DNA of 64,000 nucleotides from Acanthaster planci (GCF_001949145.1 NW_019091355.1:4985038-5049037); one strand, 5' to 3'. Numbered from the stretch's first letter, positions 30,001-45,000 are shown. Numbers and translations: made by a program. Notes: generated by a model from the sequence alone, not told the origin.

Positions 30001-33000
30001 AACTATTAAGTTTTAACTCAAAGTGAAGATAAAAAGTTGAATCAACTAGCCGTTCTTCCTGCAATGTACATGTATGAAATTCTGACTTACTGGGTCGGCA
30101 ATACTTCTTGAATCTGGAGACTTTAATCCCATGGCAAACTTGGCAGATTATACAACCTATCAATTCCAAGTTTGTGGTACAACCTCTTCTGGCACTTAGG
30201 TTAGAAAACTCTCCAATTCCCAGAAGACAAATCTTGCAAAGCCACAACAAATCTCACTCCATTACGGCTGCTAAATACCCTTATCCTCTGCCTTCAAAAT
30301 TTACTGGCTCTGCGGTTTAATAAGAAAGTCTCCCCTCCCCTTCTGATTTATGTACTGCCTTGAAGGTGATTAAAAGCCCACTGCAACAGTTTCACGTTTT
30401 CATATCTCCCCTGGGACTGTCACTGGAGGAGGGGTTACAATTTTACCTTAAGCCCAGATTTGTCATAGAAACCGCAGAGAATTTTCCTTCCCATTATCCC
30501 CACGATCTGACCTTGTCTATCTACAATGTATCAATCAAGCATATTTATTAAGAGATCATGCGTTTGCTTGGTTGAGTGGAAGAGTGCATTTTGCGACCTC
30601 TGGCGCAGTTTTTAATGATGGATCTAAGTTGTCAACCGACAGACATAAATTTGTCATGCATGTCACATGGAGTTTATGAGAATTATGATCTTTGGGACAA
30701 AACTTTCAAGAATTGACCGACCAATCTGCAAGGTTTTAATGAGCTTGGAATAGGAAATGACAACAGAAGACTGTTTCTATGAACTTACTGTAATTGCTAC
30801 TTGTGACAATGCATAATGGTGGAACGAGTTTGTGGCCAGTTTACGGATTTCATCAGGCCACTGACTATACAGGGAAGCCATCACGACTTCCTGCTTTCTT
30901 TCTCTAGCAAACAACTTTTTTTTGAATCCAGGAAAAAGGTGCCCTTCCTTGAACCAACGCATTTTCATTATCAAACCCTTGAGCCTACAAATACTTGTTC
31001 TCAATTCTGAAGCTACATATACAAACCTAAACCTCCAGAAAGAGTTTGTAACTCTACACTTACATGTACAGAGTAATTTTCAAAGAACTCTGTGCATTCT
31101 TGAAAACTCCATCATAGAATTTGACAACCCTGAAGTGGCGAAGTTAAAAAAGTACCCTTGTGCTTACACCAAGCAATCTGTCTTTGATTCCCGATGAGAA
31201 TCTCCCCCCCACCCCCCAAGATTTTTGTTTCCAGCAACCTACTCATCAATGCACACAGTCTGCCAAATTATCCCAAATTTGTAACGGAAGCACCCCGGGC
31301 TGCCAACACACCCATGGAGAATTTTGCCTGGCTGCTGGGCACAGCTGACCCGTTGAATGAAAAGCCAGATTACAGCACGGGTCCCTCAGAGGCAGGCGTG
31401 AGCACACTGGCTCGTAATTTTTTATGGCCCATGGAGTTTTAAAATCAGTGAAACTTGGGCGGAAAGGCTCAGAGTCTATCTGCAGATGCTGCTGTGAAGG
31501 CGTTTTGTTTTTCACCAATTAGTGAGTCATACTACATGGTCATTACGTCCATGTATTTACGTGTAGTTGTAAACACGGTGCATGTTACAGGAAGCAGTTC
31601 ACTTGAAAATGAAATTTCCACTTGAAAATGACACATACATGTTTTTTTGTAGTGCCACTGGTCCATGTAAAACTGACATAAAGAGCTGACATGTAAACTG
31701 TTGATTGATTAAGATGCCTGTACATCTGCATGTTAATTCAAAGCAATGTCATAAGCACATTTGTTTCAGTTGGGGATCTTTCTCAGTAATTTGTAACACC
31801 CTCCTTAAAACTAAGCCGAAGGATACATTTGCAGTATTAACCCAGATCCTACCCCCCCCCCACTTCTGACAAAAGACAGTTGGCTTCCCCCTCCCTGCGG
31901 CCCTTTAAAATTGCTTCAACCCTCGGTGTTAAGTCCTGGCCACAGCCGAGAATCCGGAAATAACTCAATTTGCGAAGTTCATGCGGGTCTTCACCTTGAC
32001 ACCCGGTGGGGTGGGGGGGGAGTAAAGGACCGTGCACTGCGACGTACATGTACGTGTACGTGACCAGTGGGAATAGGTACAGACCCAGGAACATGTGCAG
32101 ATGCGCAATCTCCTAAACTGCCTTGGGGTTGAAGCCAGTGCTCAGAAATTGCAGCCTACTGTATTAAACATGTACATATATAAATTTGTACATGTGTATT
32201 TTACATGTAGGCCTAAAATACATTTTTAGGTACATTTCCAGCAACAGCAAATTACCGTAGCTGGTCTTTACTGACATGGTTTGTACACAATATACATGTA
32301 AAACAATGCATCTCAGGAGGGGGGCAGTATTGTAAAAAGACCATTCAAGAGACCCGAGACACAAGAATACTTTACAAGACCAGTCATAAGTAACAGAGCA
32401 GACAATGACACAGGAATGCTATTGTTGCAGTTCATTTGGAGACATGAACATGTACATAGCTTGCAAGTAGAGTTCAGACTGGATGTCATAAGTTGGTCTT
32501 AAAATAGTTCTTGTGATGTCATCATGAGTTTTAACATAAAGGCTGGGGGCAATGACGACGACTGTTTGACTGACAAAAAACTTCAGCAGCAAAGCCACAT
32601 TATCTTGCTGGTGTATGCAATATCATAAACTCTCTTGTTGAAAGTACATCTTCCATAAATAGAACCGTACTTATTTCCCACAACTTAAGCAAAATACAAG
32701 AAGGAAGCCAACTAGTACATGTTAGTATAGCAGCATCCGTTGTACAACTGTGAATATGTACATGTACATGTACACATTGCACATGCACACAGTGTACAAG
32801 TGGACATACTCTGCAGAAAAACCATCAAGTGGTATTATCCCTTGACAAACAGCTCTTAGAAGAAGATTGAGATGCGACTAAACCCTCGAGAGACAAGGGA
32901 AGCAACGTCCTTCCTGGATGAAAAACAAAGAGGCAGCCAGTGAGCTGCAGTCTGGCAGATAGGACAGATCTGGGTTGAATTAAAACCCCGGTCCAGATGG

Positions 33001-36000
33001 TGCTCCTGTGTATTTTTTTCTTTTCTCGTTAGCACAGATGACCCTTGACATTGGCAGGAAGCCACAGGCTGGATATGACTGCATCTGAATCAATGGGCTA
33101 TGGCTAGGTGTAACATACACTGTCTATGGAAAATAGCAGCAGCTGCAAGTCAGTGGCTTCTCCAAACCCATGTATTTTACTTAGAGCTATAGATACAACT
33201 ATCTGCCACAGCCTGTGGCTGAAACAGGCTTCCAGAGCTACGGCTAAGTCTATTGTCAGTGCATCTCCACATAGTTTCAATCAAGTGAAGACCTCCATGT
33301 AGATCTACCGGTACACCCAACACTAGACAACAGATTCGGATGCAGCCGGTGATTGAGCAGTAAATCCCATCCATCCCGGGTTGGTGTGGTTTCCTGCATT
33401 GTTAACGAGGGTGTTCCCTTTTGACACGCACTGGAGAAACACTTGTCTAAAAAAGCTGATGGCTAGGACAAGACGCCAGGACACCACATGGGTACTGAAG
33501 TGTCTGGCACTCATTCCAAAATAAAGTGTGAAACACTGAAGTACTGAGTTGGAAGCAGTCAGGGTGAGGTGAACGCAGAAGTGAAGCCAAATTGATGTGA
33601 TGAAATGTTGACAGTGAAGTACACCAGAGTTTAATGTAAATGTGTTAAACTTTTTGCAAATTTGCAGCTTGAATATTTGGACTGGTGTCACAAAAGCACA
33701 TTGGTGTTTGATTTTGCACAAATTATGAACTGACCTTTATACCATTAAAAACTGACAAATCGCTGCGATGCCAATGATAAAACTGATCGTGATGACAATG
33801 GCAATTATGCCAATAGTAACAGTGATGCCGTTATTCATGTTGCTGATGATGGTAATGATGGAAAAAATCCAGGTAGACAGGAATGAAAACAATGATGACT
33901 GTGATAAAATGATGTACCTTTGTAAAATGATAATGACTATGATATGCAGGGAAAACCAAAATGGCAAAAAAATGTCCGAGTAACAAAACTTCAAACAAGG
34001 GCAGGGATGACAAGTACATGTAAGCAAAATATGAAAAACACACTTTTACAAAAATCTGTGGTGACCATACAATTTTTTTTGGACAGGGATAGATGGCCGC
34101 ACCAATGTTTCTTCCTAAAAAGGAAAGGGCCAATTCCTTCCAGAGCCAACATCAACACTACAAAAGGTTTCCTGAGGTTTGGAAGGGGGAAACGCAGATA
34201 TGGGAAACAGCTTATGGGATTCAGACTTCAGAGTGAGAGAGAGGGGTTCTTCAGAGAGGGGGGTTTGTCCAAAGACAGACGAGTAACGGTGGATGCGTGG
34301 GGGGAAGATGATTCTACCAGATGGCTTGACCTGCAGCCGACCAAATGTGAGTGGCACGGAAGATGTGGCAGACAGGAAACTGGCTGAAATCATCTTCATC
34401 TGTGATCGCTCTCTCTCTCTCTCCCCTTTTATCAGCATCACTCAGAGACGCGTACTTGCAGCGTGCCAAAAGACTGCACTTTCATTTCCTGAAACTAGTT
34501 TCATTCCTTGAAATCAAGCTGTTTCGTGGGAGAGAAACATACTTGACGGAAACAGAAATGCACAAGATGTAAATATGTCAGAGTTCAATGTAATGCACTC
34601 ATTGCAATCTCACAGAACCAAAACCTTCGAACAAAGCCAAAGACAGTGCTTATTGTCACTCTGGCTGGTTTCTTTCCGCTACATGCCACCCCATCACCCC
34701 CCATTTTTACTGTTTCGCTTTCCTTCCATCCAAGGCTGGAGGTTCCTAAAATACACTGGGGGGGGATTCAAAGAACAAAGCATGGGGCTACACTATCCAG
34801 ACTGGAAAATCAAATTTGAAAGAGAGAAATCTTACTTCCATGGAAAATGAAGGTGGCAATTACAATTAACGAGTACTTGAAAATCTGCAGTTTCTCTCAA
34901 CTAACGATACCGCGAATTTTGTTTTCAAAACTGGTTACAAGAAATGTGTGCATTCAAAATGGTTGAAGTCCCTCAGGCTTAATTTCGCTGTCTTCTGCTC
35001 CCTGAACTAACAATGCCACTAATTTAGTTTCCAAAAACATAGTTGCAAGATTACCTCAAAAACGTTTGAAGTACACTTTTCATTTATTCGTAATGTCTTC
35101 AAAAGAATCTCACCTTGAGAAGACCAAGGTACACGTACAAACATTAATGTTAGGACAAATCCGACAAATACCAGATAGTCCTGTACATTGTCTAGGGATT
35201 TACAATTCATTTCCGCATCTGGCATGCTCTGGGGTTATACGACTGTAACTGCCACAACCCTACAATGGACAGGACGGGGGGGGGTGAGTCAATGAACATG
35301 CATGCCCCCATCACCTGGGGTTCGGTGAACCACTGTTCTTCCTTTTGTCCAATGTTTAAAGCCTGGCTGAATGGGCATGATTCAAACAGGTTGAAATGGG
35401 GCATTCAGGATTTTGCTACAGCCCCCTTCTAATCCCCTTGTTGTGCAATTACAAATTCCAGTTTCTCTGACTATGCTCCAAGGAGACATCAGGAAATGAA
35501 AAAGTCCGCTGCAATTGCAATGCAGCAACACTTGATGAACCTTATTAAGAAACAGGAGAAGCTGTGTGTGAGTTTATTGTCCACAAGAAACGCAAATTAA
35601 ATCTGCGAGAATGAATTTGAGGGCAGAAACACAGACCACAAGAATTCATAGGCAGAGTCGTCGACAAATGTGATAACAGAAAACTGCAGAATAATCAGAA
35701 AGCCTTGGTACAAGTCTTTCCGTGTGCATTTGCTTCAAAACTACTTTTTTTCTGCCCATACAGCATGATTTTGACATTCATGATTCATCTTAGCAGGGGG
35801 CTAGACGCATGTTGTGCAAACTGACTTCTATTTTTGACGACAGACTGCGATGCTAACATTTGTACAAACTATAAGACATCCAAGGTAAGTGAATTGTAAC
35901 ATTAATATGTCTACAAGAAAGGACATTTCAGACCATGAAACTGGACAAAGATAAGGCCGTTTTCTCTCTCAAAAAAAGGGAAAGAATTCCATATACAGAT

Positions 36001-39000
36001 GCTACTATTTTAAGAAACAGATGTCTCTTAATAATCATGTAACCACAGGTACATGTACAAGTACATGCACTTGTTTGGTACGGTAGCATTTTTATATTTT
36101 TTAATTGGCAAGAACCAAACTGACCTCCAGTAAAACTATCTTGCAAGGTCGTAGTCCTGGCTTTGGTGCAATTATGAATCAATCAACGCTAAGCAAACAT
36201 TACAAGCGAGATTCTTTTCATCAGAACCTAGATGACCCTGGTTTAATTTCCAAAGTCTGAAAATGCTTGGAATTCCTCTTCCACTGCCCTGCAAACAACA
36301 CTCATTCATAAACTTCCCCAAGTTAAACTTTGTACCAGAAGATAATAGGAAATACATCAGGGAAACCAGAAAAGGACATCTATGATATTTCTTCTTGTGA
36401 ACTAGACGTGATACGTAAACACCTTCATGCAATCACCAAGAGGCACCAGAAACAATCCTCAAAGTACTGCCAATACAGGTATGCCTCTCTTTGATCATGT
36501 TGGTAAACAGTATGTAATGGTGTGTTTCCATTAACTTGAGATAATTACTGTTTGAGCTAACTCTCGATTTGTTGTTTGCTGTGTTTGTATATTTTTGCCT
36601 TCTTCCTATAGCCTGGGCTATCCAGTCCACTCATCAGACGTGGTCTGAAAATGTTGGTATTTCTGTTCATGTTGTCACAGAAAACAAAAAAACTTTTGTA
36701 ATCAGTTTTAAAATAAATGTGCCACTGAAGTGAAGGAGTACGCAGGCACAATCCACCACAACTAGTGCTGGCATACACGTATATATTCAGACTCTGACCA
36801 TGTCCAAATACTTACATTATCATAATTCTGATTGAGATCCAAGATGTACATCCCGTATTTCTGCTTATTTTGGTCCCAGGGCAATTGTCCCGGCTTCACA
36901 GGGCTGGGCGTCTTACTCACAAACTTCAACATGGCTCTAGTTTTTGGCAAGATCCAAACAACACCACACGCGACTGGACACAACCTCTCCCGAGGAGGAG
37001 AGCAATGAGGGTGATAAATCCTTCACTTCCTGGTGCTTGAATCCTTTGGTATAATTCCTCGGACTTGGGAAGGGGAGGGAATTTCTCCACGCTGTGGTTC
37101 CTGGCCTAGTGTGACATGATGGCCGGGACGGTATTCCCCTTGCCAGCACTGAAAGACCACTGCCGGCAGAAGTTGTTGTACTTGACCTGACTAATCTCCC
37201 GAGGTCACTCAGTTCTTAAATCACACTTTGTCACAGGTACACATGTATACACAGACACAGACCGGTGATAACAATATTCAACACTGCCGGTTCCACAGGC
37301 TTTGAGGAGACTGAAATCACTCTATCAAAGTGTCAAGTGTTTCCTGTTCCTCAGAATGTCTCAGTCTTGCTCTGCATAGACCACAATGTGAACGTGCACA
37401 GATGGTCACATGTGAGGCAAAACTCTGATATAAGCCTCAAGAATTGTACATCAAACTGCTACAAGTTATCTGATGAAGCAAACTCCATCACAGATGAATC
37501 CACTGTCTGAACTTGTACTTGAGTGGTTATCTATCCAATCTAATTATAGTCCTGGAGATACATGTGTGTTGATAAGTGAGTCAGCTACATGCAGTCAGCA
37601 GTGCATTGAGAGTGGCACACACTCCACCAGAAATACCTTGCCTCCAATCTAGTGCCGCCCCGCTGGTGGTTTTCAGTGACTTTCCCACACTCTTTGGAAT
37701 TTGTTAAGGCAAACACTGGGACAATCAGACAATAGAGTCTACACACCATGCACAAGCAGGACAGGGCCTGTAATACCCCTTGGCCCATGAATGAGGGACT
37801 CTGGTATGCCTAGTTGACGCCTCTACCAGTGAGTACGCCCAAAATGGAACAGTCCAGAAACACTTCCAGGGCTGTTTGCATAGTGAGAGTTGACAGTGGG
37901 AAGTGGCATGCTCTACTGTGAGTCAGAGGGGTGTGGAGGGTGTGGGGTGGATAGAGGGTGAACAAATTATAGTTCATGCGGTGGGACCAACTTACAAATA
38001 TTACTGAGTTGAATCATAATTGATCATAATGACACACAAAGAGTCAATTGTTGCTTGAAGATTTGTTCATACTGTCTAGTGAATCATTGTTTATTTAGAT
38101 TTAGTTTCAAAACAATGGCGCACTTCAGGAAAGTTGTGGTCTGGTGGATATTGCTCCCTGCACAAGACTCAAATTCTCAACAAGAAAAGCTTTGTTTCAA
38201 TATTATAAATTGACAATGGCCTTTATCAGCGAGGAAAGCTTATTAGATTATGCTCCATTAATTCTGCGTCCAAGTGCTTCTCAATACTGACATTCCACAG
38301 AAGAAATACTGCAAATGTCATGCAATTAGACAGGATTTCAATATTTAGTTACCAGATTAAAATGAAATCAAAATGCATTATAATATCTCTGCCATAGAGA
38401 AAACGACATATCTGCCGATCAGTTCGTAAGCTTTTGCAACTCACTGTTATTATTTTTCCTCAGAAATCTTCAGGTATAATCAGTGATATTACTTATCAAA
38501 GTCGTTTTCGTTAAGCTACAATCCTCAACAACACAGATCCAAGCCTGCATTTTTGAATCACTGGACCCTTCGGCAACCCTCAGCCTTATTGATAGACCTT
38601 TTTTTGTGCACTTCATTGATTTGCAAACTTTGGTATGCAACACAGGAAAGAGACACCCATGGGTGGTGGGTTTGTTCAGAAAATCAATAACGGATATTCC
38701 AACAGGCCGGATTGTAAAGGTGACATTTTTTTGAGGAGGGCTTGGTAGGATTAGCGGCCTCATGCTTGTTCCAATGACACTGTGTTTTCTTACAAGGCTT
38801 GCCTTGTGACACAGCTTATCCCAGCATGTGAACACAAACTCTGGCTTCATGTGGATCTGAATGAACGGTTCTCATGACTGAGTGGCCCATCTAGCCTAAC
38901 AACTCCGTGGGACCTGATACGAGAGCGCAGTGCCATGCAAGACACACACAACAAATCCCCAGCAGAAGTTTTAATCAGATTGTCAAGAAAAAAGTTCAGA

Positions 39001-42000
39001 TAACAATTTTGCCCGGCTTAACCTCTGCTGATGAACCCGGAACTATCCAATTTGAAAAGTACACTTTCATCAATCTGTCTAGAAGCTTCTTCCAGATCTG
39101 TACAATCATTCTCAAGGCTCAGCAGGTTACAATCTTTTATTCCTTTACAGTTAAAACCTTTCTCTCTAACAAACTTTACAGCATTTAAATGTAACTTTTT
39201 GTTCCCCATGAGATCTGCAGCATAAGGAAAAAAAACCAACTGCACCAATACAAAGGAGACAGTTAACTCAAACAAAGGCACACAGTCTCCCCATGGAGCT
39301 ATCAAAGTGTTCTCTTTTAACATTCTGGAACAGAGAGTTGGTGTGAAATTCCAGCCTGAAGCAGACTCATCAAATGTTAATCCAAGTATTCTCAGTACAC
39401 CTCAACCCCAGTACACACAATGCTTTGTACACTCCCTACCAACAAATGATACCAACACTTCCCAGGGACTATTAATCCTCAGTCCATTAACAAAACAGAT
39501 CTTATTATTTCACAATGGAATAACAATGATGTGTAGATTTTAGTGCAAGGGTGTGAATCCAAACAAAGATGGTCCCAACAATGCCCTTTTGCAGAGGTTG
39601 TTATCTAAATCTCCTCCATGTATGCAATGCTGCAAACATAGACCATTGAGCATGTATTGTCATATCATTAAGCGTTTACTATCCCTATCAACAGATATCA
39701 ACATGCAGTGTTGGTAAACAACACCAAGAAAACATTCTTCACAGCAGGCTGATTCCTAGAAGGTGTGATTTTTATGACTTTGTTTAGCAGTATCAACAAC
39801 TGTGGTTTTCAAGGGATAGTGCTACCCATGCAATAGCATGATCCAGGGAGTTGGCCAAACTGATTTCCCCTTATTTTTGCTCTTATGGCTACGTGGTTTT
39901 CTTGACTAAATAACGAAAGTCAAAGCTCAAGCTTACAACAATAAAAGATTTCTGAGGGCCAGCCCAGTCGGCATTATCAATTCCAAGACATCATCGGATA
40001 GAATGAAGACCATTTGCATCAAAACAAATCTTGGAACCGCTCCATAAACACTCTGTACAGGACCACAAGACAGATTCAGTGGGGTAGACGCAGCACTGCT
40101 TTTTCTTTTTTCCTGTCTGAAAGTGTTCCTTGATCTGATTTCAAGCCAGCTTCCTGATTGGTCAGACCGCAGACATATAAAAACTGAGCCTCAGACGTAA
40201 CTGATGCTTCTACAAAGAAGAGTCTCTTCCTCAATGGACTTAGTAAAACTCCATTGGTCCAAAAAATGGCAAAGAAATAAAAGTGCTCTCTGGCCAAGAG
40301 ATCAAGACTATAATGGCACAAGTGAGAGACTGAAATAATTCAGAGGAGAGATGTACAAGGATAAAAGAATGAACATGGCCTTTTCTGTTGCTACAAATCA
40401 CAGTCGCAATTTCTGCCAATCAGTGGGTATAAGCAAAAAGTATGGCTGGATGGCAGCACAAAACAAAGGAAAAGCTCATAAAGAGTTTAAAAATCTCACA
40501 CTTCGTTCAAAACACCACATAAAATGTTATTACCGAATACTAATTGAAATACTCCCCCCCCATAATGCAATTGGGGTGAACGTGCATTTTGAGGCAAAAT
40601 CTGCACCAAGGATGAACTTTCGGCAAACTCTGGTCACCCATACAAGCAGTAGGCAATAAGAGAAAGTTCCACAGAACTATGGGCATGGGGTCATGAGGGG
40701 TTATACTGTGTCCACCACCAATCTATTCACAAGTCCAGTCACCGAGCACCACAGGAAGATGAACGACAACAAAGGAATGTCTTATTCGTTACATTTACAT
40801 GTCTAACTTGACTTTGACACTGGTTTGTCATTGATTTATGGGGAAACCAAGAGGAAACAAAGCAGACTAGTGAGGAGGACTCCTGATGGACTCAGCAATA
40901 CCACAACACCGGCACAATGTCCAAGGGTTTTGAAATGAGATTATCCAAGCATCCCAACACACATCAGGAATGCCCTGGAACAAGAAAACTAATTCCGCTA
41001 TAGTCACTGAGTTTCTTGCACTCTTTAGGGAGGCTTGCTTGTTTGTGTAAAAAGAAGCTGATTGGATAAATTGAATGATTGATTGCTAAAGTGCACGGAA
41101 AGGTGTGAAGTGCTCTCCTGAGGTGCCATTTTGACGGGGCGGGCAGAGGGGCAGGGCAGTGCCATGGGGGGGGGCAAAGGGGGCACGTGGGGTAGCACAG
41201 GGCGTCAAAGGGCAGCACTGCGAGGCATCAGTTACTTCCAACCAGTCCACAGATAAGACATGCACTGCGTGGTTCTTGACCGACCGATGACCTCCACCGA
41301 TCGGCATGTCCCAGACATGTTTGTTTGGCTGAACATGGTAGAGCATGAAATCTTGTGACGCATTTGTTTGGAAGAAAATTCCTCAGCGTACCTCTGAGCG
41401 ACGGTTCAAATAAATACTGCTCCTCTGAGGTTGTCCTGTTCATTTACATGTACGTCTACAAGCAAGTACCTCTTGGTTGCTTTCTTTGCATGCAGTGGTT
41501 ACTTGCAACCCTTTGACACCACCCCCAACTTCTCTAGATGTGTAAATGGGGACAATGAACACTACTACTAAAGGGTCTGTTTTTGGAGGGAAGGTCAGAT
41601 CTTACCGGAGTGGTCTCATCCTCGTGGTGATTCTCCTGGGCTGGCTGTCCATTGCATGGCTTGCTGCTTGTCTCTGGGGCCAGCTTCTCGGTAAACATGG
41701 CCGGCAGGCCTGACGTCTGTGGTAAACTCCGCTGCAAAAGCCAGAGAAAAAAAAAGAGCACACTTATTCCAGTTAATGCCTATTCCTGGTAACACCTAGA
41801 ACGGCCACACTGTTCTCAGAGTTCTGTTCTGGGGCTTTCCACAAAAGTCTGAATTCTGGGTCAGGTCCTCCAACTGTACAAGTAAAGTACACCACTACCC
41901 TGGTCGTTTAGATTCAAATTCAGCATTGTGAAACCTTGCTGCTGAGTGCAAGGCCTGAATGGAAAAATTGTTCAAGCCTTCCCAGAGAAGCAGAATTGCA

Positions 42001-45000
42001 GACAACAGTCAACAAAGTATCTCCCTTGCCTGTGTGTGTCATTATATATGTAATGGACCCTGGCAAGGTCTCCCTTGTGGCCAAGCTGTTATTCCTATTA
42101 AGTCTGCACTCTCTGTAGTCTGTATGCCAGACTCCATTGTGCCTGCTCATTTATTGCTGGTTGAGCATTAAGATTGTGCCCCAAAATTCAGACTACAGCC
42201 ATCCTTCCCGGCACAAAAATTTACCTTTACGTGACGTACTCCCTGGTATTTCTTCGACCTAAGAGAAGTTAAACTAACTTTGTCTAAACCGCGCATTAAT
42301 TTTGAAATGATTTCCATGTTTGGACTTCAAAAAATTCACACTAGAAATTATGTGTGTCATGCTTCTTCAGTCCAATTACTGACAGAATTTGTTCAAGGAA
42401 GTTCAAGTAATAAATTCTTTGGATATTTTTTTATTCTGAATTTGGAAAAGAAAAATACATGTAGATTTGAGAATGCCATATTTTAAAAATGTTAAAGAAA
42501 TTTACTCCTCTTTCGACATCAACTGCGTTTTTCTCATTTGACTGCATCCAAATTACTTGGATACTGCTATATATCATGAAAGTCACTGGCAGAAATCTCC
42601 CACAGGCATGTGTGTTATTTCTAGCCCAAACCGAGTAGGCTACTTTTGACGCCGCCTAATCATTTTTTTCACCAACCTGGGGGGCCATTTCTATGACCTG
42701 CTCTGCACACAAATTGGCTATGAAGGACTGAATATATCTGCTCGACAAAAAAGGGCTCTCAGTTGATTTGTTTTTTGGTTTGTTTTTCTCTGCAATTGCA
42801 CAATCAATTGCTGGGCAGTATTTTTCCTAATTAGAGCCGACAATATGTGAAAGTCAAAAGGTATACCCTGAACATCCTCTTTACAGAAACAAAATGCCAA
42901 CTGTTCTCTACAAAACATTGCAAGAAGTTTAAAGAATTAATTCTTCAAGGAATTCAAAACCTGTATTGAACTAACAATTTGGAAGGAAATTGATTTTTTT
43001 ACTTGCACATGCTTTGGGAAAGAGAATCGGAAAAGTGCACTGCCAGGTTTCCACAATGTTTTTCCCCTGTAAAGGTATGCATTCCATAAGGACCACATAA
43101 TTACATCCACACTGGAAGTTTCTGGCATGAAAATTTATGTTCTGTCATTTCCAATGCGATTCATTTCCCTAATCTACAGTTCCTTTTTTTTTTCTTTGGA
43201 GGGTGTAGAAAGGAGTCCCTGTTTCATGTCAAAACTGCCACTTTTTTCCCCCCAACAGCAGGGAAATACCTCCCGGCCCTGAAAAATATTCAGGATGCAA
43301 AGTTAAGATGGAGTTCAGGGTCACTGAGAGGCTCTGATGGCATAATCACCAAAAAATGTTAGTGCGGTCCCCAGCAATTTGGTCCAACAGCAGAAATTAA
43401 TCATGCAGGGCCACTGCTGGGTTTTTATGACGGTCAGCAATTTGTCGAATGAGTTCATGGCTGGATTACTCATAGGAAAAGGGTCCACTGGGAGACAGTC
43501 CTGATGGACAGAATGTCACCTTTAGCCCATAAAAACCATGGCTTGAACTTCTGTCTCTCCAACAGAAAAAAATTACAACTGACAAATAAAAATGTGAGGG
43601 GAAATTATTCATTTCAGAGGTTTTCTGAACTCAGCACTTGATGACTTGCCAATTTCATCTCTGGTTGCGTACTTGTATCGATGGCGTACCTGCCCCCCCC
43701 ATGGAGTTTTGAGTAAGGTTTTGATATTTTAACCCCCCCCATCATAAATACATGTAGGCCCAAAGCCCGGCATTCATTTTTGAATTCTCCCCCCACTCCC
43801 ACACACACACACACCAAAAACTGGACATGTACATGTTTGTATATGATATCTGATTAGTCATTTCTGTCCATCTTTATGGCTCTGATGCATTGTCAGAAGA
43901 ATGAAACCAACAAACTTGAAAGCTGTAAATAAAGTGCTTCTTCAAACAAGTACCGGGTCCTAAGTGATCAAAAAGTCACAAAAGATCAGCCTATATGGAG
44001 AAGAAACCAAGGGGCTGCCTAAGGATAAATGCTGGGTCATTTTTAATGAACCTTTCAAGCTTTATCATCACTTAGTTCTTGTAAAGCTTCACACACATTT
44101 AATCATTCAAATTCAAGTACTATCTGCAACTGGTTTCAACACTTCCAAAGCTGCTCCCTTTAGTACCACAAAAAGTGGGTAACAGTGGATTACCAGAGAG
44201 AAAAAATAACTGCTGACTAACATCCAGTCCCACTGCAGGATAATCACAAAAATTCCTGAGAGAAGAGTGACAGGGATAAAAGTTCGCACGGACCGAAAAC
44301 CCACAGTTTAAGCCCGATCTGATCTTGTGCATTTCTGGTGTCTGAACTGATCTCAAAGATATGGAAAAACATGTTTCTCATCGCAGACTCTAAAAGAAAC
44401 TTCAGTGTTTGACTGATTCACGGCCACACTCGTCTGGGTCATCTTATGGAAGAAACCCCCTATGACTACTGCATTCACTTCCTCCCCGCATCCCTGAGGA
44501 GGCGAGTGTTTCCCGATACCATCAGCCCTTTGATGGATCGATGGGTATCAACCGCAATGATGTACATGGAGCTTTCCTTATCTTGGTTCTGAACCACCAA
44601 GGGAATTGAAAAAAAAAGAGTTCCTCACTGGTTTTGGTCTGTGCAGTCTGGTTATCCCCTGTTCATTGTGAGAAGCAATTAACGCAACCTGGCCAAGGTG
44701 CTACCTGGAATCCCCTAGGGAATGGACTCCCACATGCAAGAACCCCCTCATCAGAGGTGAGAAAGAACCAGGTTGGGTAAGTTTGAACAACATTGCCACA
44801 CAATGAGCTAGCATGCCTATAAATATGTGCTATAATCAATGTCATATCCATGGGAACGTGTATGTGCATTGATGTGTTTAAATACTCAATAGGGCTGAAT
44901 TCCAGAGTTGCTATAAGTATACCATTTATGCTAACAGAGGCCTCCCGTATTTCATGGAGACTGTAACTAGTAAGCACAGCAAAAGGCACCCTAACCTCAA

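Larger units (their letters stand above)
10075..41605 (-). other. RASGEF1 large intron (31.5 kb)
   Basis: Spans from the PQT exon to the first RasGEF_N exon. It contains the foldback element at 11385-11548, CATGTA-rich tracts, GAT/GGT-rich simple sequence at 16366-16420 and 33765-33935, and alternative first-exon candidates at 36816-36932, 30091-30132 and 16500-16607. No independent gene on either strand could be supported; the remaining open frames are short and unrecognised. Confidence 0.75.
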
